Counted from the first letter of the stretch, positions 47,834-58,939 are shown. The stretch: DNA of 64,000 nucleotides from Erythrobacteraceae bacterium (GCA_027486035.1 JAIXPX010000052.1:1-64000); one strand, 5' to 3'. The notes: generated from the letters alone by a model not told the origin. Translations and numbers: made by a program.

Positions 47834-48181
47834 ATGCTGACACAGATTCTTGCCGCAGCGCTTGCGCTTCTGGCTGCACCCGTCGCTCCACCCAACCTGT
47901 CAGAGGAGGATCGCGCGCTGCTGCGCTGTGCGGCGGCCTTTGCGCTGGTGGCCGGGGAGCAGGCGATGGGCAATGACGCGGCGAAGAAATGGCCACCGGT
48001 CGAGGTGCGCGGAAAGGAATTCTTCGTGCGTGCGCTGGCGCAGCTGATGGATGCAACCGGTCTTGACCGGGGCGGGATCAGCCAGCTGGTCAGCGCGGAA
48101 GCGCAGGCGATGTTGGACAATGACGACGTCGACAAGGTGATGCCCGCTTGTCTCGTGATGCTGGACGCCTCGGGGGTCTGA
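47834..48181 (+). CDS. Hypothetical secreted protein
   Basis: 115 aa with a short signal peptide (TQILAAALALLAAPVAPP). The rest is helical (LRCAAAFALVAGEQAMG, VRALAQLMDATGLDRGGISQLV) with two Cys (in LRCAAAF and MPACLVM) that might pair. AGGACAGG precedes the ATG. Not recognised; small helical periplasmic proteins of this kind occur widely in sphingomonads. Confidence 0.65.
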   Translation: MLTQILAAALALLAAPVAPPNLSEEDRALLRCAAAFALVAGEQAMGNDAAKKWPPVEVRGKEFFVRALAQLMDATGLDRGGISQLVSAEAQAMLDNDDVDKVMPACLVMLDASGV

Positions 48182-48248
48182 TTACTCCCCCGCTTACCGT
48201 TCGCAGGCGATGGATTCGGCCTGCGAATTGCGGCATGTGCTGATGATC

Positions 48249-48917
48249 ATGTGGCTTCTCTACCAATTCCCGCTCTGCCCGTTCAGCCGCAAGATTCGCC
48301 TGCTGCTGAGCGAGAAGAACATCCCCTTCGATCTGGTGCGCGAGGACCCCTGGGCGGCCTCGGACATGTTCTTCAACCTCAACCCGGCGGGACGTACCCC
48401 GGTGCTGGCGCGGCAGGACAAGAACGTCGTCATCCCCGATAGCCGCGCGATCGCGGAATACTTCGAGGAGACGGTCGATCGCAACCCGATGATCAACGGC
48501 ACCGCAGCGCAGCGTGCCGAGATCCGCCGGCTGGTCGCGCTGTTCGACGAGAATTTCTACGCCGATGTCACCGCACCGCTGCTCTCGGAGCGCATGAAGA
48601 AGCGCATCCTGCGCCTGCCGCCGGACAGCGGCGCATTGCGCGATGCGATGAAGATGGCGCATGGCCATCTCGACTATCTCGACTGGCTGATCGACAACCG
48701 CCCCTGGGTGGCGGGCTCGACGATGAGCCTCGCCGACCTTGCGGCTGCCGCGCAGATCTCGGTCGCGGATTACCTCGGTGGGATCGATTGGTCGGGGCAC
48801 GAACAGTCGCGCGGCTGGTATTCGGTGTTCAAGAGCCGGCCCAGCTTCCGCCCGCTCCTCACCGAGCGGATGGACGTGATCAAGCCGCCGCCGCACTACG
48901 CGCTTCTTGATGGTTAG
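48249..48917 (+). CDS. Glutathione S-transferase family protein
   Basis: 222 aa. The N-terminal thioredoxin-like domain has YQFPLCPFSRKIRLLLSEK, with a CPFS motif as in omega or beta class GSTs, and TPVLARQDKNVVIPDSRAIAEY for glutathione binding. The C-terminal helical domain has GSTMSLADLAAAAQISVADY. I chose the ATG at 48249; ATG at 48243 and an earlier in-frame start at 48210 are possible. It differs from the 9311 GST in having Cys rather than Ser at the active site. Substrate unknown. Confidence 0.85.
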   Translation: MWLLYQFPLCPFSRKIRLLLSEKNIPFDLVREDPWAASDMFFNLNPAGRTPVLARQDKNVVIPDSRAIAEYFEETVDRNPMINGTAAQRAEIRRLVALFDENFYADVTAPLLSERMKKRILRLPPDSGALRDAMKMAHGHLDYLDWLIDNRPWVAGSTMSLADLAAAAQISVADYLGGIDWSGHEQSRGWYSVFKSRPSFRPLLTERMDVIKPPPHYALLDG

Positions 48918-48930
48918 CCTCCTCGCTCGC

Positions 48931-48994
48931 GGGGCCTGAGGGCCCCGTCGCTGCGGGCGGCCGGTCGGCCTTGCGGATTGTCTGCGACAATCCG
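48931..48994. repeat. Triple hairpin array upstream of msrB
   Basis: Three stems in a row: GGGGCC-TGAG-GGCCCC (48931-48946), GGCC-GGTC-GGCC (48959-48970), and CGGATTGTC-TGC-GACAATCCG (48974-48994), a perfect 9-bp stem ending 28 bp before the msrB ATG. It may terminate the GST transcript or shape the msrB leader. It resembles the arrays at 61587 and 63220. Confidence 0.55.
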
Positions 48995-49022
48995 ATATCA
49001 GGGCTCACTGGAGAGGTAGCTT

Positions 49023-49430
49023 ATGTCCGACGATCCCCGCAGCGTGACCGATGCCGAGTGGCGCGAGAAGCTCACGCCCATGCAGTACCACATCCTGCGC
49101 GAGGCCGGCACCGAGCGGGCCTTCACCGGCGCATACGACAAGTTCTACGACGAGGGCGAATACCACTGCGCCGCCTGCGGGACGCAGCTGTTTTATTCGG
49201 CAGCCAAGTACAATTCCGGCTGCGGCTGGCCCGCCTTCACCCGGCCTGCCACAAACGAGGTGATCGAGGAGCATCGCGACACCAGCTACGGCATGGTCCG
49301 CACCGAGGTTCGCTGCGGCAAATGTGGCGGGCATCTCGGCCATGTCTTCCCCGACGGCCCGCCAGAGCAGGGTGGCCTTCGCTATTGCATCAATTCCGCG
49401 GCGCTCCTTTTCACCCCCGCACAAGACTGA
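49023..49430 (+). CDS. msrB: Peptide-methionine (R)-S-oxide reductase
   Basis: 135 aa. It reduces the R-epimer of methionine sulfoxide in proteins. Zinc ligands are Cys49, Cys52, Cys98, Cys101. The catalytic Cys122 is in [12 protein letters not shown], and Cys67 in SGCGWP is a likely resolving residue. There is no signal peptide, so it acts in the cytoplasm. GAGAGG lies before the ATG. The partner msrA is about 14 kb away at the end of the window. Confidence 0.94.
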   Translation: MSDDPRSVTDAEWREKLTPMQYHILREAGTERAFTGAYDKFYDEGEYHCAACGTQLFYSAAKYNSGCGWPAFTRPATNEVIEEHRDTSYGMVRTEVRCGKCGGHLGHVFPDGPPEQGGLRYCINSAALLFTPAQD

Positions 49431-49548
49431 TCGACAGCGCACGGGGGCAGAGCCGGGCAATCGCGGGGTTCACCCCCGGTTACAACTTGCCTATGCAGGG
49501 GGCCGCGACCCGCTCCGGAGGCGGGATTGGATCAATTGGGCGATAATC

Positions 49549-51717
49549 ATGTCGAAAAGGGGTGAGCGGTTGCAGAACAAGGGCGCGCGCGGACAGCGAC
49601 GGGCAGCGGCGGAGCGCTCTGGCCGTTCAGGCGCAAGCCCGCGCGGCCCTGAAGGGCAGCCTCCCTCCGCCGGCCGCCCGTGGTTGCGCCGGGCGATCAA
49701 GTGGGGCGGCGGTTTTGCCGCTCTTGTTCTTGTGGTTCTTGCCGTCGCGGTCGGCTTTGCCGCCCAGTCGCTGCCCAGCTATGAAACGCTGAAAGCCACC
49801 CAACCCGGCCAGACTATTATGGTCCGGGCGCGCGACGGACGCGAGCTTGTCGAGATCGGGCCAAGTTTCGGCGACTGGATCAATTACGGCGACATCCCCG
49901 AGAACATGACGAATGCCATGGTCGCGGTGGAGGACAAGCGGTTCCGCTCGCACCTCGGCATCGATCCCGTGCGCCTGACGGGCGCGATGGTCGAATGGGT
50001 CACCGGTTCGCGCTCGCGGATCGGGGGTACCTCGACGATCACCCAGCAGCTGGCGCGCAACGTGTTCCTCAACAGCAATCGGACCCCGGATCGCAAGGCG
50101 CGCGAGGCGGTGCTTGCACTCGCGCTCGAGTGGAAGTTCTCGAAGGAGCAAATTCTCGAGCTCTATCTCAACAAGGTCTATTTCGGCGGCGGCGCTTACG
50201 GGATCGACTCCGCCTCGCGCAAATTCTTCAGCCACCCCGCCACCGACCTCAGCGTCGGTGAGGCAGCGATCATCGCCGGCCTCGTCAAGGCCCCGAGCCA
50301 GTATTCGCCCACAGCCGACGTGCAGGCTGCCGTTGACCGGGCCAAGGTGGTGCTCGGCCTGATGCGCGAGCAGGGTTACATCAGCGCCGATCAGGCCAGC
50401 GTCGATGTCGATGCCGTACAGCTCAAGGAACAGGCGGGGCAGAACTCGGTGCGCTACTTCACCGACTGGGTGTTGCCGCAGCTCGACATCATCCTGCCCG
50501 AGACCAACGAGCCGATCGAGGTCTGGACGACGCTCGATATCGGCATGCAGCGCGCCGCGACCGCCGCGATCGAGGCGAACACGCCCAAGGACGCGCAAGG
50601 CGCACTGGTCAGCCTCGATCGTGACGGGGCGATCCTCGCTATGGTCGGTGGCACGGACTATGTCGCAAGCAACTACAACCGCGCGACCTCGGCGCTGCGC
50701 CAGCCGGGCTCGGCATGGAAGCTGTTCGTCTACCTCGCCGCGCTCGAGGCCGGCTACACGCCCGAGGACAAGGTGGTCGACACGCCCGTGACGATCGACG
50801 GCTGGAGCCCGCGCAACTCGAACGGGCGCAATGTCGGCGAGACCGACCTGCGCACCGCCTTTGCCTATTCGATCAACACGGTCGCCGCCCAGCTCGGCAA
50901 CGAGGTCGGCTTCGGGACGGTGGCGTCAATGGCGCGGCGCCTAGGGGTAAGTTCCAGGGTCGACACCAATCCCTCGATGGTGCTCGGCTCCTCCGAGGTG
51001 CGGGTGATCGAGATGACCCAGGCCTTCGCCGGGATCACCGCCAGGGGCGTACCGGTCGAGCCCTACGGGATCGTCAAGGTGACGGGGGCCAGCGGCGAGG
51101 TGCTCTACAGCCGCCAGGCCAAGTCGGGCGCGCCAGCGGTGCCGGACTATGTTGTCGCCGGAATTACCGACCTCCTCCAGGCGGCGGTGCAGACCGGCAC
51201 CGGCCGTGCGGCCAATATCGGCCGGCCGGTCGCGGGCAAGACCGGCACCACCAGCTCGAACAAGGACGGCTGGTTCATCGGCTTCTCCTCGGGCATAACC
51301 ACCGGCGTGTGGATGGGCCGCGACGATGCCAAGGCGGTGCCCGGTCTCCAGGGAGGGCGCGCTCCGGCGCAGGCCTTCGCGGCCTATATGGGCTTTGCCG
51401 TCAGGAACCGCCCGGTCGAGCAGTTCGACGTGACGCTCGAATTGCCCGACTGGCAGCTCGAGCCCGACGAGGAGGCGCTGTTCGGGGAGCCCGAGGACTA
51501 CTACTACATCGACGAGGCCGGCAACATGGTCGAGCCCGGGCGCCGTAATCCCTCGCAAGGTCCGTTCGGGGTGGAAGGAGAGCGCGGACCCAACGCGCCG
51601 ACGGCGGTCAGCCCCGATTTCCTCGAACAGGCGACCGGCGGTCCGGTCCCGCAGGCGGGCCAGAGGCCGCCGCGCAGGCCTCAGCCGCAGCCCTCCCCCA
51701 AGTCGCCTGAACAGTAA
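49549..51717 (+). CDS. Penicillin-binding protein 1A-type bifunctional enzyme
   Basis: 722 aa. A basic cytoplasmic N-terminus and one membrane helix (FAALVLVVLAVAVGFAA) lead to the GT51 glycosyltransferase domain (catalytic Glu128 in VAVEDKRFRSHLGID; STITQQLARNVFL), then the transpeptidase domain with Ser388-x-x-Lys391 (PGSAWK), a Ser-Ile-Asn triad element and Lys564-Thr-Gly. It polymerises and cross-links peptidoglycan. The C-terminal ~90 residues are acidic then Pro-rich and probably disordered. The ATG at 49549 is the first that places the basic segment; the open frame to 49324 overlaps msrB. A terminator follows. Confidence 0.92.
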   Translation: MSKRGERLQNKGARGQRRAAAERSGRSGASPRGPEGQPPSAGRPWLRRAIKWGGGFAALVLVVLAVAVGFAAQSLPSYETLKATQPGQTIMVRARDGRELVEIGPSFGDWINYGDIPENMTNAMVAVEDKRFRSHLGIDPVRLTGAMVEWVTGSRSRIGGTSTITQQLARNVFLNSNRTPDRKAREAVLALALEWKFSKEQILELYLNKVYFGGGAYGIDSASRKFFSHPATDLSVGEAAIIAGLVKAPSQYSPTADVQAAVDRAKVVLGLMREQGYISADQASVDVDAVQLKEQAGQNSVRYFTDWVLPQLDIILPETNEPIEVWTTLDIGMQRAATAAIEANTPKDAQGALVSLDRDGAILAMVGGTDYVASNYNRATSALRQPGSAWKLFVYLAALEAGYTPEDKVVDTPVTIDGWSPRNSNGRNVGETDLRTAFAYSINTVAAQLGNEVGFGTVASMARRLGVSSRVDTNPSMVLGSSEVRVIEMTQAFAGITARGVPVEPYGIVKVTGASGEVLYSRQAKSGAPAVPDYVVAGITDLLQAAVQTGTGRAANIGRPVAGKTGTTSSNKDGWFIGFSSGITTGVWMGRDDAKAVPGLQGGRAPAQAFAAYMGFAVRNRPVEQFDVTLELPDWQLEPDEEALFGEPEDYYYIDEAGNMVEPGRRNPSQGPFGVEGERGPNAPTAVSPDFLEQATGGPVPQAGQRPPRRPQPQPSPKSPEQ

Positions 51718-51737
51718 GGCACCAGCCTTGCGGCACG

Positions 51738-51774
51738 AAAAAGGGCGCCGGAAGCAAGTCCCGGCGCCCTTTTG
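51738..51774. terminator. Bidirectional intrinsic terminator
   Basis: AAGGGCGCCGG (51741-51751) pairs with CCGGCGCCCTT (51761-51771), with a 9-nt loop, A-run before and T-run after. It sits between the convergent PBP1A and degP-like genes, so it can end both transcripts. Confidence 0.88.
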
Positions 51775-51791
51775 TCGTCGGTCTGGCGCGA

Positions 51792-53327
<1,536 letters not shown>

Positions 53328-53498
53328 GTCCTCTTGGTCCTTATCTCTTGCCGGAAATGCGCGGGCGTGCCGCGCCGTTCCTCAATCCTTTCGCCGTCCC
53401 GCCGGCTTCATCGGCGGGCTGCCCCAAATGCCTATCGTGCCGCTGAACGCGCGTTGAACATCGCCTGCGCTCGGCGGGGAGCATCGGCCCTTCGTCGA

Positions 53499-54344
53499 TC
53501 AGCGATTACCCTTGAACTGGCGGAAATATTCGCTGTCGTCCGAAAGGACCATGCTGCTTTGACCCTCGCCCGCGAGGAAGGTCTGCCGATAGCTCTGCAT
53601 GGCGCGGTAGAAGTCGTAGAACTTCGGGTCCTTGCCATAGGCATCGGCGTAGATGTTGGCAGCCTGGGCGCTGGCCTCGGCCTGGATGATCTGCGCATCG
53701 CGCTGGCCTGCGGCGCGGATCGTCGCGGCCTCCTCCTGCCGGTCGGTTTCCATGCGGGTGAAGGCGGCATCGAGCGGCCGGCCTTCGGGCAGGTCTGCCG
53801 CCTTGATCCGCACGTCGAGCACCTGCGCGCCATAGGTCCGAGCCTGCCTGTCGAGCGCGGCGGTGATGTTGGCCATCGCCGTGCCCCGCTCAGCATTGAT
53901 CAGCGCCGAGAAAGGTCGCCGCCCGAGCTCCTGGCGCAGCACCGAGGTCAGGATCGGCAGCAACTGCGCTTCGAGCTGGGTCTCCGACCCGGCCCGCTCG
54001 ACCAGTCTGACGGGATCGATGATGCGATAGCGGGCATAGGCATCGACCTGGAGACGTTGCTGGTCGTTGGAGAGCACCTGGGTGCGCTCCATATCGAGGT
54101 CGAGCACGCGGCGGTCGATCATCCGCACCTGCTCGTAAATCGGGACTCGCATCTGCAAACCGGCCCCCGTCTGGCCATAGGGCACTTCGGGACGGAACTG
54201 GTTGAAGACGCGCACCGGCTTGCCCGCAGCGATGACCACGCCCTGATGTGTCTCGGGCACGATCACGACGCTGGAAAGCAGGGCCACCAGCAGGACGATG
54301 GCACCGATGACCAGCGATTTGCTGTTCTGGAGGATAGCGTTCAT
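53499..54344 (-). CDS. hflC: HflC, SPFH-domain partner of FtsH
   Basis: 281 aa. One N-terminal helix (SLVIGAIVLLVALLSSVVIV) followed by the band 7/SPFH domain; ERGTAMANITAALDRQARTYG and DVRIKAADLPEG are typical of HflC, and the coiled-coil ends near YADAYGKDPKFYDFYRAMQSY, the family C-terminal motif. It forms with HflK a cage around FtsH that limits its proteolysis. It starts 4 bp after the hflK stop. Confidence 0.94.
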   Translation of the reverse strand: MNAILQNSKSLVIGAIVLLVALLSSVVIVPETHQGVVIAAGKPVRVFNQFRPEVPYGQTGAGLQMRVPIYEQVRMIDRRVLDLDMERTQVLSNDQQRLQVDAYARYRIIDPVRLVERAGSETQLEAQLLPILTSVLRQELGRRPFSALINAERGTAMANITAALDRQARTYGAQVLDVRIKAADLPEGRPLDAAFTRMETDRQEEAATIRAAGQRDAQIIQAEASAQAANIYADAYGKDPKFYDFYRAMQSYRQTFLAGEGQSSMVLSDDSEYFRQFKGNR

Positions 54345-54348
54345 GGCG

Positions 54349-55431
54349 TCATTCCCCCTGCTTCTGCGGAGCTGCCTGTGCGCGCCGCTTCAGTTCGGGA
54401 AGCGGCAGGTAAGGCGTGACGTTGCCGGATTCGACGATCGTCTTGTCGGTCTTGGACAGGATCTGCTCCATGGTCTCGTAGTAGAGGCGTCGGCGCGTCA
54501 CTTCGGGCGCGAGCTTGTATTCCTCGTAGATGTCGTTGAACTCCCGCGCGTCGCCCTGCGCCCGGGCGAGCACCTGCTGCGCCACGGCGCGCGAGCGATT
54601 GATCGCGGCGTCCGCGTCCTGCTGGGCGGAGGACACGTCCTTGAAGGCTTCCTCGACACGGGAGGGCGGATCGACCTTGTTGATCTCGATGCCCTGCACG
54701 GAGATACCCGAGCGGTATGCGTCAAGCCGTGCCTGCATGGCCGTGCGCACATCTTGCTCGATCTCGGCCCGGCCCGCGCCGGTCAGCACAGTGTCGAGCT
54801 TCTGGCGGGCGACGGCGGCACGCATGGCCGCCTCGCCGATCTCGAGCAGTGCGTTCTGCGGGTCGCTGAGCTGGTACTTGAAGAGCGTCAGATCAGAGAT
54901 GTTCCAGCGGATCAGATAGGACAGATCGACGAGGTTCTGGTCACCGGTCAGGATCAGCTTCTCGGTCTTGGTCCCGGGCACTTCCTCGAGGCGAACCTGT
55001 GTCACGTTTTCCTTCTCGACCATGTGGATTGGCCAGGGCGCGGTGAGGTTGGTACCGGAATCGAGTGTACCGTAATACTTGCCCCCGAGCCAGGTCACGA
55101 TCGCCTGCTCGCCGGGCTGGACGAAGTGGACGCTGGTGACCGCGAGCCAGACGAGCGCGATGCCGCCGCCGATGACCGGCAGCCAGCTCTTGCCGCCGGG
55201 CCGCTCGGGCAGGCGGAAAGTCGGCCCGCCGCTTCCGCCGCCGCTGCGTTGACCGTCGGGGCCGCGGCTCTTGAAGATATCGTCAATGCTGGCCGAGCGC
55301 CGCTTGCCGGGCTCGCTGCCGCCGGGGAGCCAGGGGTTGCGCGGGCCACCGCCACCATCGCCACCCGCACCGCCGTCGCCGGAGGGCTCCTCGCCCGAGC
55401 CGCCGCCCCAGGGGTTGTTCTTGCCGGCCAT
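54349..55431 (-). CDS. hflK: HflK, SPFH-domain partner of FtsH
   Basis: 360 aa. A Gly-rich N-terminus (NNPWGGGSGEEPSGD), one membrane helix (WLPVIGGGIALVWLAVTSV), then the SPFH domain (VQPGEQAIVTWLGGKY, TKTEKLILTGDQNLVDLSY, WNISD) and a coiled coil (AQQDADAAINRSRAVAQQVL), ending at a region close to RRRLYYETMEQILSKTDK. I chose the ATG at 55431, which has AAGG about 9 bp upstream; in-frame ATGs at 55479 and 55488 would add 16-19 residues using rare codons. Gene order hflK-hflC is standard. Confidence 0.92.
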   Translation of the reverse strand: MAGKNNPWGGGSGEEPSGDGGAGGDGGGGPRNPWLPGGSEPGKRRSASIDDIFKSRGPDGQRSGGGSGGPTFRLPERPGGKSWLPVIGGGIALVWLAVTSVHFVQPGEQAIVTWLGGKYYGTLDSGTNLTAPWPIHMVEKENVTQVRLEEVPGTKTEKLILTGDQNLVDLSYLIRWNISDLTLFKYQLSDPQNALLEIGEAAMRAAVARQKLDTVLTGAGRAEIEQDVRTAMQARLDAYRSGISVQGIEINKVDPPSRVEEAFKDVSSAQQDADAAINRSRAVAQQVLARAQGDAREFNDIYEEYKLAPEVTRRRLYYETMEQILSKTDKTIVESGNVTPYLPLPELKRRAQAAPQKQGE

Positions 55432-55563
55432 GGCAAGGCCCTTAAGGCCCGCGCCAAGACGCTCTCTCCAGCCGTCCATTCTCTGCATCAGCCGTTTATA
55501 GGCATGGGTTCGGGCGAAAAACAGGGGTTCGCTGCGTGAATTTGGTGTTAGAGGCGTGGCGAA

Positions 55564-56571
55564 ATGGACAACCAGTCGCCCATGCTCCGCCAACCCGCAG
55601 CCGAAGAGGCGGCGATCCGCGCTGCTCTCACCCCTGAAATCAACCACCGCTTGCGCTCGGCCCGTATCGTTGCGCGGCGTGCGGTGATCGTCGCCGAGGC
55701 GGGAGACCTCCCGGATGACGGCCGCGCCGAGCTCGAGGCGGCGATCACCGCTGCCCTCCTGCCCCTGCCCGAGATCGACGAGGTGCGCGTCGCGCTTACC
55801 GGAGAGCGCCGCCGACGGCGCCTGATCGCGGTGGGATCGGGCAAGGGCGGTGTGGGCAAGTCGACGCTGACGACCAATCTTGCGGTCGCGCTGGCCAGGA
55901 TGGGCCGCCGCGTCGGCGTGATCGACGGCGACATATACGGACCCTCGCAGCCCAAGCTGCTCAAGACCGAAGGGATCAAGCCGGCCGCCACGCCCGATGG
56001 GGCGCAGCTGGTGGCGATCGACAGCCCCTATGGCGTCAAGGTGCTCTCGATGGGGCACATCGTTGCTCCCGGCAAGGCGCTCGCCTGGCGCGGACCGATG
56101 ACCGGCAAGGCCCTGTCGCAATTGATCGACGCCGACTGGGGCGAGACCGATCTCCTGCTCGTCGACCTGCCGCCGGGGACGGGCGACGTGCAGCTCTCGA
56201 TGCTCTCGGCTCACCGGCCCGACGGGGCGGTACTGGTCTCGACCCCGCAGGACCTGGCGCTGATCGATGCGGCGCGCGCCGGGCAGCTGTTCGAGCAGGG
56301 CGAGGTGCCGATCATCGGCCTCGTCGAGAACATGGCCGGCTATGCCTGCCCGCATTGCGGCGAGGTCAGCGATCCCTTCGGGCAGGGCGGCGTCGAGAAG
56401 TTTGCCGCAGCACTGGAGATCCCCTTCATCGGCCGCGTGCCGCTGACCCTGGCAACCCGCATAGCCGGCGACAAGGGCGAACCTCCTGCGGCTGGCGAGG
56501 GCGAGGAGGCGGCGCCCTTCATGGTGATCGCCGAGCGACTGGCGCGCTGGCTCGACACGGGGAAGATCTGA
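55564..56571 (+). CDS. Mrp/NBP35 (ApbC) family Fe-S carrier ATPase
   Basis: 335 aa. A short N-terminal DUF59-like region (1-80) then the deviant Walker A GKGGVGKST at 93-101, switch DGDIYGPSQPKLL, and LLVDLPPGTGDV. The CPHC motif near residue 259 binds the iron-sulfur cluster between subunits. It delivers Fe-S clusters to apoproteins. It is followed 3 bp later by a molybdopterin-type oxidoreductase, so a maturation link is possible. Not to be confused with the Mrp antiporter at 2-8 kb. Confidence 0.92.
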   Translation: MDNQSPMLRQPAAEEAAIRAALTPEINHRLRSARIVARRAVIVAEAGDLPDDGRAELEAAITAALLPLPEIDEVRVALTGERRRRRLIAVGSGKGGVGKSTLTTNLAVALARMGRRVGVIDGDIYGPSQPKLLKTEGIKPAATPDGAQLVAIDSPYGVKVLSMGHIVAPGKALAWRGPMTGKALSQLIDADWGETDLLLVDLPPGTGDVQLSMLSAHRPDGAVLVSTPQDLALIDAARAGQLFEQGEVPIIGLVENMAGYACPHCGEVSDPFGQGGVEKFAAALEIPFIGRVPLTLATRIAGDKGEPPAAGEGEEAAPFMVIAERLARWLDTGKI

Positions 56572-56574
56572 CCC

Positions 56575-58860
56575 ATGGCGGTAACGCGGCGCGGGTTGCT
56601 CGCCGGAGCGGCGGCAGGCGGCGGCCTCGTCGTGGCCTGGTGGCTGATGCCCCGCAGCTACCGCACCCCGCTGGTCGCGGCCCATGACGAGCATGTGTTC
56701 GGCGCCTGGCTCAAGATCGCTGCCGACGGGGTGGTGACGGTCGCTGTGCCGCAGCTCGAGATGGGACAGGGGATCACCACGCTGCTGCCTCAGATCGTCG
56801 CCTATGAGCTGGGCGCGGATTGGCGGCAGGTCGCGGTCGAACCGGCGCCGGTCTCGGGTGCCTATGGCAATGTCCCGCTGGCAAGGAAGTGGATGCCGCT
56901 TTGGGATCCGGCCTTCGCCGGCATCTCCGAGGGCAGCGACGACCTGATCGCCCGGCGCTTTGCCGGATCGCGGCGCTTCAACGCGACTGCGGGCGGAACC
57001 TCGCTCGCTGCCTACGAAGGGCCCTGCCGCGAAGCCGCCGCCGCAGCGCGAGCGATGCTCGCGCAGGCCGCTGCGGAAAAATGGGGCACCGCCTGGGAGG
57101 AATGCGAGGTCGAGAACGGCTTTGTGACCCACGACGGCAAGCGCGCGAGCTTCGGCGAGCTGGCCGAGGCCGCCGCCGCTTTCGCCCCGCCTGCCCCCCC
57201 GCCGCTGCGCCCCGAGCCCCCGCGCGAAAAGCCGCTGCCCGCCGATTTCGATGCCGCGCCCGCATGTGCGCGCATTGATCTTCCCTCCAAGGTCGACGGC
57301 TCCTTTCGCTTTGCCGGCGACGTGCGCCTGCCCGGCATGGTGTTTGCCTCGATCCGCCACGGGCCGGTCGACGACAGCGAACTGGCCGGTTTCGATCGCA
57401 ACGGCGCGGCGGGTATTCGCGGCCTTGCCGGGATCGTCCAGAGCAAGCGCTGGCTGGCGGTCGCCGCCGATACCTGGTGGAGCGCCGAGACGGCGCTCGA
57501 GGCGATGAAGCCGCGCTGGACGACCGCAGCGCGGATCAACAGCACCGATATCGCCGCCAAGCTCGATACGCTGCTGGTCAGCGGCAAGGCCTTCACCATT
57601 GCCGAAACCGGCGAGGGGGGCGAAGCGCTCCAGCGGGTCGATATCGGCCGGCGGTATGAGGTCGAGCCGGCCTATGCGATGCCGGCCGAGACCGCGACGG
57701 CAGCAGCGCGGTTCGAGGACGGGCGGCTCGACCTGTGGATTGCGACCCAGGCACCCGAACAGACGCGCATCGCCGCGGCCCGCGCGATCGGCCTCGCGCC
57801 CGAGGATGTGGCGCTCTATCCCGTGCCCGCTGGCGGCAGTTTCGATGCCCGGCTCGATCATGACCACGCCATCGAGATCGCGCAGATCGCCCGCGAGCTG
57901 GATCGTCCCGTGCAGCTCACCTGGCCGCGCCGCGAGGAGTTGATCCGTGCCCGCCCGCGCGCGCCTGCCTACCTGCTGCTCGGCGCGCAGCTCGCCAAGG
58001 GCGGAGCGCCGGGACAGGGCGGCGCGATCGAGGCGATGCGCCTGCGGATCGCCACGCCGCCCGCCGCCCGCGAATTCGGCAAGCGCCTGTTCGAGAACCT
58101 GACGCCGGCTGCTGCAATCCGCGAGACCACCGGCGGACCGGACCCGCTCGCCTGCGAAGGCGCGGTGCCGCCCTACCAGATCCCGGCTCTGTTGGTGGAG
58201 CACGTGCCTGCGGCCATCGGGCTGCCGGTCGGCCGGGTGCGCGGCAACGCCCATGGCCCGACGATCTTCGCGATCGAAAGCTTCATCGACGAGATCGCCG
58301 CGCGTCACGGGCGCGAGCCGCTGTCCTATCGCATGTCGATGCTGGGGAGCGACGTGCGCCTTGCCGCCTGTCTCCAGCGCGCGGCCCAGCTTGCCCAGTG
58401 GGATGGCGGGGTCGACAATAGCGGGCAGGGACTTGCCTGTGCGCGGATCGGCGAGGGGGCGGATGCCGCGCGCATCGCCTGCGTCGCGACTGCTCGCCCA
58501 AGCGAGGGCGGGGTGCGGGTGATCCGCCTTTCGGCCGCGGTCGATATCGGACGCATCATCAATCACGACATCGCCCGCCAACAGATAGAGGGCGGCCTCG
58601 TGTTCGGCATCGGCATCGCGCTCGGCAATCCGCTGCGGCTGCGTGGCGGGCTCCCGGAGGTGGCGAGCGACGCGGCGCTCGGCCTGCCGACGCTTGCCGA
58701 TTGTCCGGAGATGCGCATCGAGTTCATCGCCAGCGATGCCCCGCCGGCCGACCCCGGCGAACTCGGTGCGGTGGCCGCGCCGCCGGCGATTGCCAACGCG
58801 CTGTTTTCGGCTACGGGGTTGCGGCTGAGGCGGTTGCCCCTACTTTCGGACGGCATATGA
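56575..58860 (+). CDS. Molybdopterin-binding oxidoreductase large subunit (xanthine oxidase / IorB-like)
   Basis: 761 aa. A Tat-type N-terminus (TRRGLLAGAAAGGGLVVAWWL) and paired Mo-binding domains: LEMGQGITTLLPQIVAYELG, FNATAGGTSLAAY, ATQAPEQTRIAAARAIGL, RVRGNAHGPTIFAIESFIDE. Near the end, PGELGAVAAPPAIANALF should hold the active-site Glu of the family. It resembles isoquinoline 1-oxidoreductase beta subunits, which hydroxylate aldehydes or N-heterocycles. The 2Fe-2S small subunit expected beside it is absent from the window. Substrate unknown. Confidence 0.85.
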   Translation: MAVTRRGLLAGAAAGGGLVVAWWLMPRSYRTPLVAAHDEHVFGAWLKIAADGVVTVAVPQLEMGQGITTLLPQIVAYELGADWRQVAVEPAPVSGAYGNVPLARKWMPLWDPAFAGISEGSDDLIARRFAGSRRFNATAGGTSLAAYEGPCREAAAAARAMLAQAAAEKWGTAWEECEVENGFVTHDGKRASFGELAEAAAAFAPPAPPPLRPEPPREKPLPADFDAAPACARIDLPSKVDGSFRFAGDVRLPGMVFASIRHGPVDDSELAGFDRNGAAGIRGLAGIVQSKRWLAVAADTWWSAETALEAMKPRWTTAARINSTDIAAKLDTLLVSGKAFTIAETGEGGEALQRVDIGRRYEVEPAYAMPAETATAAARFEDGRLDLWIATQAPEQTRIAAARAIGLAPEDVALYPVPAGGSFDARLDHDHAIEIAQIARELDRPVQLTWPRREELIRARPRAPAYLLLGAQLAKGGAPGQGGAIEAMRLRIATPPAAREFGKRLFENLTPAAAIRETTGGPDPLACEGAVPPYQIPALLVEHVPAAIGLPVGRVRGNAHGPTIFAIESFIDEIAARHGREPLSYRMSMLGSDVRLAACLQRAAQLAQWDGGVDNSGQGLACARIGEGADAARIACVATARPSEGGVRVIRLSAAVDIGRIINHDIARQQIEGGLVFGIGIALGNPLRLRGGLPEVASDAALGLPTLADCPEMRIEFIASDAPPADPGELGAVAAPPAIANALFSATGLRLRRLPLLSDGI

Positions 58861-58939
58861 TCCCGACATATTTGTCACAGCACGGGGCGCCCTTTGTCGC
58901 CGCCCGGAAACGAAACGCGCACCGCGCGTTAGGCGGGCT

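Noticed and set aside
54349-58581. Very long minus-strand open frame (over 1400 codons) covering hflK, mrp/apbC and the oxidoreductase
   Set aside because: Only its last part is hflK. The rest is antisense to well-supported genes and is an artefact of GC-rich codon bias.
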